From Callipepla californica brunnescens (lineage: Eukaryota > Chordata > Aves > Galliformes > Odontophoridae), in NCBI GenBank assembly GCA_023055505.1, contig JALIRH010000001.1:8186467-8250466 (forward strand): a DNA stretch of 64,000 nt, written 5' to 3'. The notes below the pieces were generated by a model that saw only the letters and a program-made list of their open reading frames with translations, searched no databases and was not told the DNA's origin. Positions within the stretch are counted from its first letter, which is position 1. Each line of letters begins with the position of its first letter. The translations under genes and the position numbers were made by a program. Positions 51,753-63,678 of the stretch are shown here, piece after piece.

Positions 51753-53339
51753 TCATCCCTTTGCCTCCCAGTCCTTAGATATTTGTTGACATGGATCAGA
51801 TCCCCTCTGAGTCTTCTCAAGGCTGCACAGACCTGGGTCTCTCAGCCTTTCCTCATAGAAGAGGTGCTCCAGGCCCTTTATCATCTTCATGGTCCTCCAC
51901 TGGGCTTTTTCGAGGAGATTCATGTATTTTTGTACACTGAAGCCCAGATTTGAACACTCTAGATGAGGCCTGACCATGGCAGAGTAGAGGGGGAGGATCA
52001 CCTCCCTTGACCTGCTGGCCTTGCTCTTTTTAATGCACCCCAGGATCCCATTGGCCTTCTTGGCCACCAGGGCACACTGCTGGCTCATGGCCAACCTGTC
52101 ATCCACCAGGACACCCAGGTCCCTCTCCTCAGAGCTCCTCTCCAGCAGGTCATCCCCCAACCTGTACTGGTGCATACGGTTATTCCTCCCTAGGTGCAAG
52201 ACTCCATTGTTAAACCCCATCTGGTTCCTTTCTGCCCAGATCTCCAGCCTGTCCAACTCTCACTGAATGGTAACACAACCTTCTGGCATGTCAGCCATTC
52301 CTCCCAGTTTTGTATTGTCTGCAAACTTGCTGAAGGTGGACTCTGTCCCCTCATCAGGACCAGCACTGACCCCTGAGGGACATTGCTAAATATAGACCTC
52401 CAACTGGACTCCGCACCACCGATCACTTGATTACTCCTGATAACCCTTTTTTTCTTTGAATTTCCTGGAGATGGCAACCAGAACTAGTTGTTCCATCACC
52501 TTTCCAGGGACAGAGGTGAGGCTGACTTGCTTGTAGTTCCCCAGATCCTCCTTCTTGCTCTTCTTGAAGACCTGGCTACCCTCCAGTCTTCAGGCATCTC
52601 TCCCATTATCAAAGACCTTTCAAAGATGATAGACAGTGGTTCAGCAAGCTCCTCTGCCAACTCCCTCAGCACACATGGATGCATCCCATTGTGGCCCATG
52701 GATTTATGTACACTAATGCTGCCTAGATGCTCTCGGACTATCTGCTTCCTCATCAAAGGGGAGCCTTCCATTCCCCAGACGCTCTCACTTATCCCCAGGG
52801 TCCATGAATCCTGAGGGAGAGTTCCCACAATGAAGACAGAAGCAAGAAATTTGTTCAGTATCTCCACTTTTTTTGCACCCCCTGTTACCATAACACCCCC
52901 CTCATTTAGTAGGGGACCCACATTTTCCTTAGTCTTACTGCTGACATACTTAAAAAAGCCTTTCTTATTATCCTTTATCTCCTTTGCCAGATCCAATTCC
53001 AGGCCTCATCAACTTCCTCCTCCTGATCAGGGGCCCAATATTACACACCCACAATAGTGTCCCTCGCACTAGCCTGCCTCTTAATTCTCACCCACAAGCT
53101 CTCCACTGGTACATCACCCTCCCCCAGGTGAAGTTTGATACATTCTAAATGCTCTCTCACATAAGGAGCAACTCTACTACCCTGCCTTGCCAGCCTTTCC
53201 TAATAAGCATATAACCACCCGTGACAGCATTCCAGTCATGGGAGCTGTCCCACCACGTCCCTGTGATTGCTATGAGATCATGGTCTTGCAACCGCATGCA
53301 GATCTCTAACTTCCTGTTTATTTTCCATGCTGCAAGCAT
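51753..53339 (-). pseudogene. CR1 ORF2 remnant, endonuclease start and partial RT
   Basis: Reverse-strand pieces in order: the endonuclease N-terminal segment with EICMRLQDHDLIAITGTWWD (53339-53157; family usual is TETWWD, so the catalytic Glu position reads Gly), the linker DLAKEIKDNKKGFFKYV (near 52990), RT motif HNGMHPCVLRELAEELAEPL (about 52640-52700), NVPQGSVL (near 52390), then SKFADNTKL, and the C-terminal MSQQCALVAKKANGILGCIK. The RT box FADD has become FADN (52314-52325), losing the second metal-binding Asp. Nearly all of the endonuclease after its start and much of the palm are gone. Frameshifts separate the pieces. It is inactive. Confidence 0.88.
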
Positions 53340-53534
53340 TAATATACAGAATATGCAGGGAAGCAGCAGGTGCAGGTATCCCTAAAGAGACACAAAAGAA
53401 GTTTTCAGACAGGGAATTTGCAAGTGATATCCCTATATCCTATAGGACGATCCAGAAGATTTTCCCTGCAATCTCTTAAAACATCCTGAAGCCCTTCTCT
53501 CTCCTGTTGACCTCCAGCTTCTTCCCCCATCAAG

Positions 53535-53738
53535 TCATAGAATCATAGAATGGCCTGGGTTGAAAAAGGACCTTGAAGATCACCTAGTTCCAACTCCCCT
53601 GCTGTGAGCAGGGTCACCAACCACTAGACCAGGCTGCTCAGAGCCACATCCAGCCTTGCCTTGAATGCCTCCAGAGATGGGGCATCCACAGCCTCTCTGG
53701 GCAACCTGTTCCAGTGTGTCACCACCCTCTGAGTGAAA
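53535..53738 (-). mobile_element. CR1 3' tail nested in the spacer of another CR1
   Basis: TCATAGAATCATAGAATGG opens a reversed CR1 3' end that runs through CCAACCACTAGACCAGGCTG and GGGCAACCTGTTCCAGTG to CTCTGAGTGAAA. It interrupts the host element between its ORF1 spacer and its endonuclease start, so it is the later arrival. It belongs to the CATAGAATGGCC group, a different subfamily from the host element's TTGTAGG-type end. Confidence 0.9.
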
Positions 53739-54104
53739 TCTAGTTGACATCTCTGAACCATTCACTAAACCCTAGTGAGCAACACTTTCTCCCCTTCCCC
53801 TTTCGTACCTAGTTTAAAGCTTCCTCAATGAACCCTGCCAGCTCCTGGGCTACAATCTGCTTTCCCCTTGGAGACAGATGAGACCTGTCCACAGTCATCA
53901 GGCCAGGTGCTGAGTAGACTGTCCATGATCAAAGAATCCAAAGTTCTTTTGGTGGCATCAGCTTTTCAGCCACTTATTCAAAGCCTAAGTTTTCTTAGAC
54001 TGCTCTGTATCCCTCACTACCCCAGAAGGGAGAAAGGGAAATATGACTTGTGTTCCCACTCCCTCAGCCAATCACAATAAAACCCTGAAATGTCTTTTGG
54101 TGGC

Positions 54105-54338
54105 TCACAAGCTTCCCTCAGTGATTTCATCACTGTCTGCCTGAACTATCAATAATGGGTAATAATGTGAGGAATGAACCAGACCTGGGAGTTTTTTGGT
54201 GATGTCCATGACCCCAGGCCCCAGGAAGGCGGGGTTGGGTCTACATATGGGGCACTCTGCTCTCCTTTTAAGGGAATCACTTACCACATTTACCCTTCTA
54301 TCTTTCCTAACAGAGGTAGTGTCAAGGCACAGGGACAA
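54105..54338 (-). pseudogene. CR1 ORF1 fragment, esterase domain decayed
   Basis: A 77-codon reverse frame reads KDRRVNVVSDSLKRRAECPI, then DITKKLPGLVHSSHYYPLLI and VQADSDEI, which aligns without gaps to the ORF1 esterase segment at 41.45-41.66 kb. The GDSL box has become SDSL (54270-54281): the nucleophile Ser remains but the preceding Gly is Ser. The frame ends at TGA 54107 (read in reverse) and lacks the rest of the domain. In the family this protein has an esterase fold whose role is unresolved. The copy is non-functional. Confidence 0.83.
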
Positions 54339-54546
54339 TCCAGTTGCACTTTCCCATTTGCACTGGCAATTGCCTCACAGGATCCCTGATTAGATTTTTG
54401 GTGGCATGGTTCAGCCACAAGAATAAAATATGGTAAATTGAGACCATGTCATGGTTTATGGTAGCTGGAAATGTTTTGGTCTGCAATTTTGTGGTTTGCA
54501 CAGAACTGCATTCTTTTCTTATTTACACAGTAGGTGAGGGTGAACT

Positions 54547-54581
54547 CTAATGCAAGTGTGCATTAGGAAAGAGCTAATGCA
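54547..54581. repeat. Perfect 8-bp hairpin plus a third copy of its arm
   Basis: CTAATGCA (54547-54554) and TGCATTAG (54559-54566) are exact inverses with a 4-base loop; CTAATGCA recurs at 54574-54581. The arms are short, so this is only a weak signal. Confidence 0.6.
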
Positions 54582-57500
54582 GTATGATCTAACTTCCCAG
54601 ATGAAAGTGCAAAGGCATCGCTGTAGAAAGGTGGAGCTCCCTTAAGGTCTTCCATATTTTCTGCCACTTTCAGTGTTGGTCAAACTTTGATAATCTTGTA
54701 GGTTCATTTCAGCTTATTAAAAAGCAAATTTAGCAAAATCTTCTCTGAATAAAGTGTGAGAATTGATCTACAAAAGTTGTGCTAGAAATGTTGGCCTGCA
54801 TTTCTGCGTAACATTTGTTTTTACTTTCAGAACTGATCATATCCAGGCAGGTCAGGAGGTGAATAAAATTGAAAAAAAACAGCAACAAAAGATGGAAATT
54901 ATGGTTCATAGCAGGAATTTATCCAAGCATAGTTGTGGTGGCAGCTGAGCGCATAGAACAGTCCCATATCCATGGATCCAGTCAATATAACCATTGTTTC
55001 ATGACAATGACTACAACTTATCTTATTCTAGTGCATTGTCCATACAAATTACTTCTGTTGAAAACAAAAACGCCAACCCAATCTGAGAGATTGTAGTCTT
55101 GTGAGGCAGAGAAGAGTCTTTAACTCAAGAATTTGATTACTACTAAATGTCCAGAAGTCCTACTTCCTACTATATTTACTGGGAAGAATGACTGCCTTCA
55201 TGGCCGCTGTGGCACACCATACCTTCTGGGGAAACCTTGCTTGCCAAAGCTTCTGCCCACAGAGGAGTTGTGGCAGTCTCAGTCTTTTTCTTGGTAGCTG
55301 GGACCAGCAAAAATGAGTCCATGGAAATAGTACAGAAATATAATACAGTGCTCAGAATAACAAAGACAGCTACAGATGAGTTAAATACACTGTGAGCAGA
55401 GCCCAGATGTAAACTTTGTTCAATTCTAAACATCTTATGTGCCAAATATTCTAGTTTGACCACCCCAAAGATGTCTGAAGTAAATGGAGCTCATTTATCT
55501 CTTTCTCTTTCTTCTTTTTCCTTCTTTTTAAACCACAGATTGTAATATTGTTTATAGAATCCATTTAGACTAATGTATGCTTTACTGTAAATAATCATGA
55601 ACTGAACTTTCAGGCTGAACTTTCCCTAGCTCACAAATATTTTTGTATAACACATAATAAAATGATTTTCAGAAAAACTTCATATGTTCCTGTTTTTATA
55701 CTGTTTAATTGTTGAGATTATTTGTGTCAGGTGGATGTGCAGCCTTCCAGAATTTGAGATGCCAAACAGCATTACTCCTTGAGAGCTTTTGCTATCCCTG
55801 CTTTATCACAGTATAAATATCTGTGCTAGAAAGTACAGTTTGTGATACTACCTTAAGCAGCAGTAGTATATTATAGTTTTCAGGTTATGACCAAATGTGC
55901 TTTGGTGATTTAATACTTTGAAGTGTGGTGACATAACCAGACAGCTGTGTATATAAAATGATAGTAAGTTGATCTTCTGTGCTTTCTGTTTCATGAGCCC
56001 TAGGAACTAAAAGAGGTCTAACTTAACCTGTTCTTTCTCTACTTTTGTGTCGCACACAATTGCGAGATAGTAGCTCTTCAGAAAAATTACAAGGGTCTGC
56101 ATGATAAAATATTTCTGGTATTTTTACATTTAAAGAATTTTATTTCAGTGTTAAAATCACAAGGTTTCATTTTATTTTATTTTATTTTTTCCTGAAATTA
56201 CAAAGATATTATCCAAAAACAGTGAGATTTCATCATAGAAAAATTAACTCAAGAGTGTGACGTTCTGATATATGAAATTCTGATTTTCTATTCATGGTCT
56301 CTTGGATATATTGATATACAGTTAATTTTCTACAGGCTTTCACTGTTTTATTGAGAAAAATCATAAAAACCGAACCAAGTTATTTTCTAAAAATAATAAT
56401 CAAAGATAGACCAAAGAAGTGGTGATTGATATGACTTGAATGATGCTCAGTTTATGGCATCTGCAATACTGAGAAGGAGGTGGATAAGAGGCCGTATTGT
56501 CCAGAAATTTTTAGTCCATTTTGTGAGAAAGCTGTATTTATGCTGAATGATTCTAGTAGAAGGGTAATAGTTTGCCTAATCCTTTCTTCATTCTTCCCTA
56601 GATTGTCTTAGCTGCAAAGCAAAGAGATGCAAATAATTTTAATGTGCCAGTCAGTGATTTTACTTTCAAATCATGGTATAAATCAACTGATTAACAGTCC
56701 TTGTTTTTTCTGATAAATAATAACATGGGATATTTTTTTTCAGATATATTTTTATTTATAATAGACTTATTAACCAACTCAAAATTGTGGATCCTATGAT
56801 TTCCCTTAAGACATCTAAGATTTTACTCCCTGCATGATCCAATATAGAGATAGTACATATTCAGGTTTAATCCTCTTGACACCAACACATTTCTGTGATT
56901 TGGATGTGTGGCAGACTGACAACATCTTGCCTCACTATGGAGTCAGGAGAAATCTAACTTTGTTCTGGAATGTGGGAAGTGCTTCTAGGCATCATAGCTT
57001 AAATCCAACTAGGTTAACATACTGTAGAATAGTGCTCTCAACTCGGTATTTCATGATCTGTGCTCAATTTCATATCAGTCTTTGTTCAAATCATTTTATT
57101 ACATTATAAAGTACCAAATTAACTAAAAAGAAATAAAAAATACACATTGAGAAAAAAGACTAAAATTTGAAATCCCATTTCAGGTCATTGTTTTCTGAGG
57201 TTGAAATGTGTTTTGTATTTGAAACCCTTTTTATTTTTTTTCCGCAGTACTTGTTGGTCTGGTACAGTATAATATTTGTTTACTCAAGAACTACCTATGT
57301 TAAAGCTGCAGCCGATTACTCATGCACATTCATTTTATGAGTTTTGCAAGCACTGAGACTTCTTTTCTGCTCTTTCCTACAAGGAAATTAATGGAACTGG
57401 GTGGAATTTTCTCTCAGAGATTCATTTCAGAATCTATGGGGATATTTTTCTGTGTGACACCAAGCTGGGACTCTTTTCCAGCCCTCCTCGTGTGTCACAT

Positions 57501-58810
57501 CTGTCCGATCGTGGCAGGGGAGGGGGTCCACCACTTTTCTGAGGGCATCTCCCTGGCATCTTCCTTCCCTCCAGCCTGACAGTGTGTCACTCTACAAGTC
57601 GATCTGCTCACACTCCCTGATGGTTCCTAGTCTCTCCACCTCCTTTTTGTTTTAGTAGATTATAAAGAACTGTTTCAAAAAGCTGTAATACAGAATCTCA
57701 TAGAGGCAAAATACTCAGTCTCAGGCTGAGCATTGTAGACTACAAATAATATTGTCTGGAGCTTTTAGTGCTAATTTTATTTTATCCACATTTCTCTAGA
57801 AATATGCAGATTTTGTGGTACATATATGAAGAATAGTTACCTTTTCACAATACTACCTTGAGATTTTTTTTTCATATTCTTCTCATTGAGATGTTTCAGT
57901 AACATGTGGCAAGAAAGTGGCAGTAAAAAATAGAAGTTGAAATAAATAGGGAACAATCAGTGTGTAGAAGTTAGTATTTAAAGATAATATCAGTAACCAC
58001 AATAAAGGACTACAAAAATCTGAGCTGGGGAAACCTTTGTTGATAACATCGTGATAGAAAAGATGACAGCATTCACTTTATGTAAATTTATGTTTTAAAG
58101 TAAAGTAATTTAAACTAATTACAATTTAAAATAATTTCTAGGTTTTCCCTATGATCAATGGGCCAAAGTTAGCATCCCACTATTGCAAATTCATTCCTTT
58201 AATACGTGTGCAAGTTTAGGAAGGGATGAATCACTACTGAAACCTCCGATTCTTCCACATTAACTTTAGGCAGACTTCAGATAATCTGAATCAATCTATA
58301 AACCTAGATTTTGATATATTTCAGAAAAATATTAATTTCTTCCATCCCTTTTAGAGTTACTGAATCAGTTTCCTGATTCTTCAGACAGCTTAGTGTTATA
58401 GATTCTGTAAGATCGTTCTCTTATTTAAATGTTCTAGATGATCTACACAGAAAAAGAAAAAAAAAAAAGTAGCCACGAAGAAACTGTTCAAGAATAGTTG
58501 ATTAAAAGTAGGTTTCAAATCCCTCAAGATCTTGAATTTGTGTTGCTACTTTATAACTTTCTTTTTGGAGTAGCATTATCTTTTAATCCAGAAAGTTTTT
58601 CCTCTCTTAAAACCTACTCTGCCGTTTTAATGAAGAGCAGTAACACATACAGTTCTCTCAAACTAAACGACTCATGCTATTTGAGTCTATTTACACCCTT
58701 CAAACTCTTTTCCTTCCCATGATCACATCATAGGTCAGCCCTGAATCTACTTTAGTTTGAATATGTCATCCCAGAATGCTAGTCATACATAGCTGCCTCA
58801 TCCACTCTAG

Positions 58811-58840
58811 CAAACAAACAAACAAAGAAACAAACAAAAA
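58811..58840. repeat. (CAAA)n microsatellite
   Basis: About seven CAAA units with one GAAA variant. Confidence 0.85.
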
Positions 58841-59218
58841 TGTTACAACAAGCATTGATTTTGTGTTTCTTTAAGCCATGGTGAATAATATTTGCATATG
58901 TTTGCTTATAGTTGTAAATTCATTACTTTGGCAAATAAAATCTTTTAAGTTTCTAACGAAGAATGTGGTATTTGCAGAGTTGTAGTGCAATTAATGGAGA
59001 AATATAAAATCCAATATTTAATCATAAAAATATGACACTTAAAATGTTACTTTACAATGAGCTAGTGAGACTGCTAAAGGAACTAGATTTTCAAAACATG
59101 CTTGCAGACAAATTAAAGCAGACAGACTGTAGCCATGCTGTTTCAATTTTAACACTCAGCACAATCTTTATGAAAAAAAACAAAAAAAAAATCTTTCATT
59201 AGACAAATGGAGATGACT

Positions 59219-59240
59219 CCAAAAGCATACAAGCTTTTGG
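59219..59240. repeat. Perfect 8-bp hairpin
   Basis: CCAAAAGC (59219-59226) and GCTTTTGG (59233-59240) are exact inverses around ATACAA. Short enough to be chance. Confidence 0.55.
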
Positions 59241-60489
59241 CTAAGGAAATACTTCAGAAATCATGGAATTCCCAGAGTCCCAAGGCTTCTCTTATGTTTG
59301 TAGATATATTGGCTAAAATGCTACTAATAAGAAATTCTACCTCCCTCATCAGTCATTTCTTTCCATATCACTTTCTTTGAACTCCTGTTCTGTTCTCTAT
59401 ACTGAATACTAAAAAGCAAACTTTTTGATAACTTAAGCTAATTTAAGTATAGAAGAAATTTTAACAGGCAGCAGCATAAAAAAATTATAAAAATTTAGAT
59501 CCATTTTTTATTTTTTTATTTTTTATTCTTTTATCACCGATAAACAGACAAAGAAACAAATAAACAAATACTGGCTTTAAGTATTCTGCATAAGCATAAA
59601 TTTAACTGAAGGTTTTGATTAGGAAAAGTCAAGGGAGAACAAGTTTCACAGATTTTTCCAGTCTGGAGAGGCCACTGGAAGTGAGTAAGGTAATGACAGG
59701 AATTATTTAATTAAAGACCAAGAAAATGGAAGACTGAATCCAGAATTACAATGCTGTGCAAATGGATGTTTCAGAACAGTACCATGCAAAACAAAAAGAT
59801 ATTTTTCATCTTGTGAACCAATCAGTGTATGTAAACATACGCAGCAATATAGCATATTTCTTCCCCAAATCAGATGCCAGAATCACCTGCATTCTTGTCA
59901 TGTTAACCATGGTAAGTATGGCTTCAGAGAAGCAGAAGTAGTTTGACTATAACTAAAATATCTCACCATCAGTGATGGAAATTGTTGCTATGCCTTTTTA
60001 ATGCTTTAAATAGCAATGTTTTTGTAAGTGTAGATATATTTCAAAATAATTTTAGTACCGTTGCTCATCATTTTGTCATTCTGTAAAAGAATGTTGTGAA
60101 ATCACAATACAGCTACTACGTTCTACAAATCAACAGAAATAATAATGGGGCAAAAATGCACACATACTACAAAGTTATTAATAAATATTTGCAGATGAGA
60201 ATGACAGTAGAAGTCTTGAAGACAATGAAAGTCACTGAAAGAATATTACATTACAATAGTATGCAGTGAAATAATAGTCACAGGAAAGTCTATAAAATCC
60301 ATCAGCCAACAGTAGCAACAACAACAACAAAGGAAAGAAAAAGCTTAGCCTTAAAGGAGATGGTAGTCCATACTGAAATAGGAAGCAGTAACATAGTGCC
60401 TTGGTCTATTTAGAACTCGGACTGAAAAAGCAACTTCAATTGCCTCTGAAGACTACAGAAAAGTTATTTACATTTGAGACAGGAATTAT

Positions 60490-61510
60490 ACAAGGGGTGC
60501 TCTGAGTGTACTGACTTCTACTTTGTTAAGCTGGCCCATGATGTCCAACGCAAATGTTGGTGATATGTCAGTAGAGGCTGAACCTTTCCACCAATATTCC
60601 ATTACTTTTTGTTGCCATGTGACAGATGGCAGCAGAAGGGCAGTCTGACAAAATTATGTTTGACATGGAAGTGCACATGAAGCAAAGGTGTGTCAGTGAA
60701 TTTCTCCATGCAGAAATAAATGGCACCTACTGGCGTTTATCAATGCTTGTGAACAGAGACCAAAAGGCACATCTAGGTGATGGGTTGTGCATTTCAACAA
60801 TGGTGACAGCAACATGGAAAGTAAGCCCTATTCTGGATGACCATGCACAGCTGTCAACCATAATATGAACAGTGTCTCAATCATTTATTCCATGCCAATC
60901 AGTGGGTTACAACCAGGGAACTGCATATAGTGCTGAATATTGGCTTCAATGTGTTAGAAATGATGGTGTCAGAATTGGAATATTACAAAGTTTTCATCAG
61001 GTGGGTCCCACACATATGAACAGAAAAAACAATATGTGAGTTTGTCAGGACCTATTGAACCAATACAAGGCTGAAGATGACAGTTTCCTGTATTGCGTCC
61101 TTACTGGTGGTGAGATGCTGTGTCACCACTGTGGGCCAGAGTCAAAATGGCAGTTCATGGAGTTCAAGTTCACTGAAGAAAAAGTTCAAGATGCAGCTCT
61201 CAGAAGACCAAGTGATGTGCTCTGTCTTTCAGGATTGAAAGGGGTGATCCTTCTGAATTTGCTGCAACAGGGACAAACCATCAACTCTGACTGCTACATT
61301 GTGATGCTGCCTAAGCTGAAAGTTGGAAATTCCAGATTCAGGCCAGAGAAGAGGAAAACCTTTATCTTGCAACAAAACAACACTGGGCGCATTATCTTTT
61401 AGATCACTGTGAAGTACATTGCAAATCTTGGGTGGACTGTCCTACTACACTCACTCAGTTTGGGTGCCTTCTGACTTCAATCTGATTTCTTGAAACACGA
61501 GGAAGGGAAA
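60490..61510 (+). mobile_element. Mariner DNA transposon relic (Galluhop-like)
   Basis: The left end CAAGGGGTGCTCTGAG (60491-60506) resembles the mariner terminal inverted repeat of Galluhop (AGGGGTGCTCCGAAAG-like). The 5' leader (GCCCATGATGTCCAACGC, ATTCCATTACTTTTTGTTGC) and a transposase frame follow. The right inverted repeat is not found: similarity fades after CTTCTGACTTCAATCTG (about 61485). Mariner elements move by cut and paste into TA; a TA lies just left of the repeat. The copy is decayed and cannot move. The family match rests on my memory of the chicken element. Confidence 0.85.
60626..61480 (+). pseudogene. Mariner transposase, inactivated
   Basis: The start MAAEGQSDK and MEVHMKQRCVSEFLHAE (60626-60730) match the helix-turn-helix N-terminus of Galluhop-type transposase, which binds the terminal repeats. 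After a deletion and frame breaks, LNIGFNVLEMMVSELEYYKV, RWVP and CQDLLNQYKAEDDSFL appear (about 60935-61090). The catalytic domain follows in one frame (61055-61402). The first catalytic Asp of TGDE is Gly (TGGE, codon 61109-61111), the second (HDNARPH box) is Asn (QQNNTGR, codon 61376-61378), and the third (PDLAPSD box) is represented by WVPSD in a shifted frame without the expected Asp. Family enzymes are about 340 residues with a DD34D triad; this copy has lost it. Confidence 0.85.
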
Positions 61511-61816
61511 TTTTAGGAATTTAAATTTTTTTAAAAAGATCAGAAAAACTGCCACAATGCCAACAAAAACAAATCAGCTTCTGCACTTAAGAACAATGTG
61601 GTCAGTATTTTTCTAAAATAATTTCAGAAAAGAAAAAAAATAAAAGAAAAATTTACACTGAGTAACTGAAATCAGAGGGATAATAAAGGGTTGAGAATGA
61701 TGAGTGGAGAGATTTTTTTCAATTCTACATCCCTAGACTATGAAAAAGTAAAAATAAAACTTATACATTAAATATATATATATGATAAAGTGAATTAAAA
61801 ACTTAGTTTCCAAAAT

Positions 61817-61838
61817 AAAAATAATAATAATAATAATT
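61817..61838. repeat. (AAT)n microsatellite
   Basis: Seven ATA/AAT trinucleotide units. Confidence 0.85.
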
Positions 61839-63338
61839 CAGAAACAGATATTTCATTCAAATATGCATCATAATTTAAACTCTATTCTGGACCAGGAATA
61901 ATGGGACCACTATTTGTAACTGGTTTCTGAATGCTTACAGCATATAATGATTTTCATCACGTCTTTCTTTCACTTAGTTTTCTTTACTATAGAGGTACGT
62001 GTCAATAGGATGGACAGTGATATTCTGCAAATATAGAAGAACCATGTACTGCAGCTCTAGGAGATACAAAGGAACTACATTAATCACATGGTTATGTGTT
62101 TCTAGTAACAAAAGCACAGCAGAGATCCTGCAAACTGACAAAAGGAACTATGAGTATTAAAAATTACTTCAAAACTTCAGAGGTAGAAGAAAGGAAACTG
62201 TGATCTGAAGTCCCTTTAACATTTCCCAGGTCTGGGAATCAGGCTGGGAACCTAGTGTGTACCTAAAAATAAGTGTTTAATGTTACATACTGACCTGTGA
62301 CACACTGTGTGACTCAATATCCCTTGAAGTGAGGGCAGGTGACAATAAAGGACAGGGGGCAGGGAAGGACGGAGAACAGCAAAGTGAATGCCCTGCAAAC
62401 ATTGCAGTGGTGGCAACTGTGCACTGACTGAGGTTTTATTTGTAAGATTTTTGCAGACATGGCTTGTGGTCTGTGTATGTCAAAAGCTCTTTTATGCTGA
62501 TATAATCATATACTGGTATAAATGGTCTAATTGTGTCCTTATCAAGTATGTACACAGTCATGTTTATAGTTCTTGGGTCAATGGAGTCCAACAGAAGTCG
62601 GGCTGTTTTGTACTCAACACTGAATATATACTGTTATTTCAGCATTTATGAAGGTCGTAAATAAATTATAGTACAAGTATTTAATGTACTGCATATATGT
62701 CTAATATTGTGAGTACACAGAACAGGTTTCATACGTTTGGAAATACAAATTGGATTCCTTTTTTTCCCATTGAATCATAAAGCCGAGAGATACCAAATAT
62801 GCATGATGCCTGAGGTGTAACAAGTCATCTCCAGCTTCAGTGGAATGACATAAAATACAAGAGTCCAGAGCTCATAATAATTTCCCAATATACCTATTTC
62901 AGTGCAGCACTGAAGGCCTAAAACCATGACTTGTAAGTGACTAACATAAGCTAATAACTGCTTGTATACCTCAAGGTAGTTGAAGGGCAAGCAGTTCAGT
63001 TGCTATTATAGCAAATGTAAGTCATTAACTCATGGAAAAGTCTCGGCTAACTTGCAAATCCAAAAGACTACTCCGTTTTGCAAGGCAAAAGTGGATATAT
63101 TTGGTTTTAATGTGCTCTGTTAATTAAAGAGATAGGCAACATTTTTATGAAAATATAAATGTTCCATATAGCGTTCATGGAAATTTCCCAAATCTCTGAT
63201 GTTCCTGAAAAACCCTGTGTTTCAGCTGAATGAATGCAGAAGTTCTTACAGATCCAAAAAAATGTTCTTGAAGTAAAAGAAGCATGAAAAAGCACAAATT
63301 TCTTATTACTAGAATGCTATACAATACTACAGATGTTT

Positions 63339-63353
63339 TTATTATTATTATTA
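63339..63353. repeat. (TTA)n microsatellite
   Basis: Five TTA units leading into a short T run. Confidence 0.8.
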
Positions 63354-63592
63354 TTTTTTTCCCTATGTTCTAATGATGTGTACTATAGTAAACAACCTTC
63401 AGATATATAATCATAATTTTTCTCTAATTCTGTCAGTATTTATAGTCAACCAGTTCTTCACATGCTCCTACGGACAAATACTGTTTTATTGATGATTGCT
63501 TCTGACAAGAGGTCAAAAGGTTTTTTCCTCCAGAAACATGCTGGAGTGATCCCTCTAAAGCTAGAAACAGAAGCTCAGTGCTCTCATTAATA

Positions 63593-63678
63593 AATAAAAT
63601 AAAATAAAATGTATCAAACATAGCAAGGGTCATGTAAGTATTATTTTGTTTATTTTATTTTATTTATTATTATTATTA
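63593..63678. repeat. Paired AT-rich simple tracts (AAAAT and TTTTA)
   Basis: AAAAT units (63593-63610) are followed 30 bases later by TTTTA and TTA units (63641-63678). The two tracts are roughly complementary, so they could pair as an imperfect hairpin. Confidence 0.7.

Larger units (their letters stand above)
51469..54400 (-). mobile_element. Long CR1 LINE, reverse, with ORF1 and ORF2 remnants
   Basis: Read in reverse, it runs from an ORF1 piece (about 54400-54105) through the ORF1-ORF2 spacer (about 54080-53740), a nested CR1 tail, the endonuclease start (53339-53157), the linker and part of the reverse transcriptase (52996-52496), the C-terminal region (52256-51753) and the 3' UTR to the octamers at 51469. 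The spacer shares long identical words with the forward element at 41.87-42.0 kb (for example CTACTCAGCACCTGGC against TTACTCAGCACCTGGC), confirming both are CR1. Most of the endonuclease and the reverse transcriptase palm are deleted. With ORF1 present it began as a near full-length insertion, unlike most CR1 copies. The left boundary of ORF1 is uncertain. Confidence 0.92.
54401..60489. other. Unique AT-rich non-coding DNA
   Basis: Six kilobases with no gene recognised. The longest frame (55176-55463, reverse, 95 codons) shows a hydrophobic stretch but no known domain. A GC-richer patch at about 57440-57640 stands out. Simple repeats: TTTTA near 56169-56186, CAAA at 58811 and CAA at 60316. 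Confidence 0.55.

Noticed and set aside
54447..54460. TGTCATGGTTTATG resembling the start of the LTR found at 42846
   Set aside because: The match is only about 13 bases and does not continue, so an LTR fragment cannot be supported.
55176..55463. 95-codon reverse frame with a hydrophobic stretch
   Set aside because: No signal-peptide layout, domain or splice context; likely chance.
62330..62360. AATAAA in CAATAAAGGAC as a polyadenylation signal
   Set aside because: AATAAA is frequent in AT-rich DNA and no gene body precedes it.
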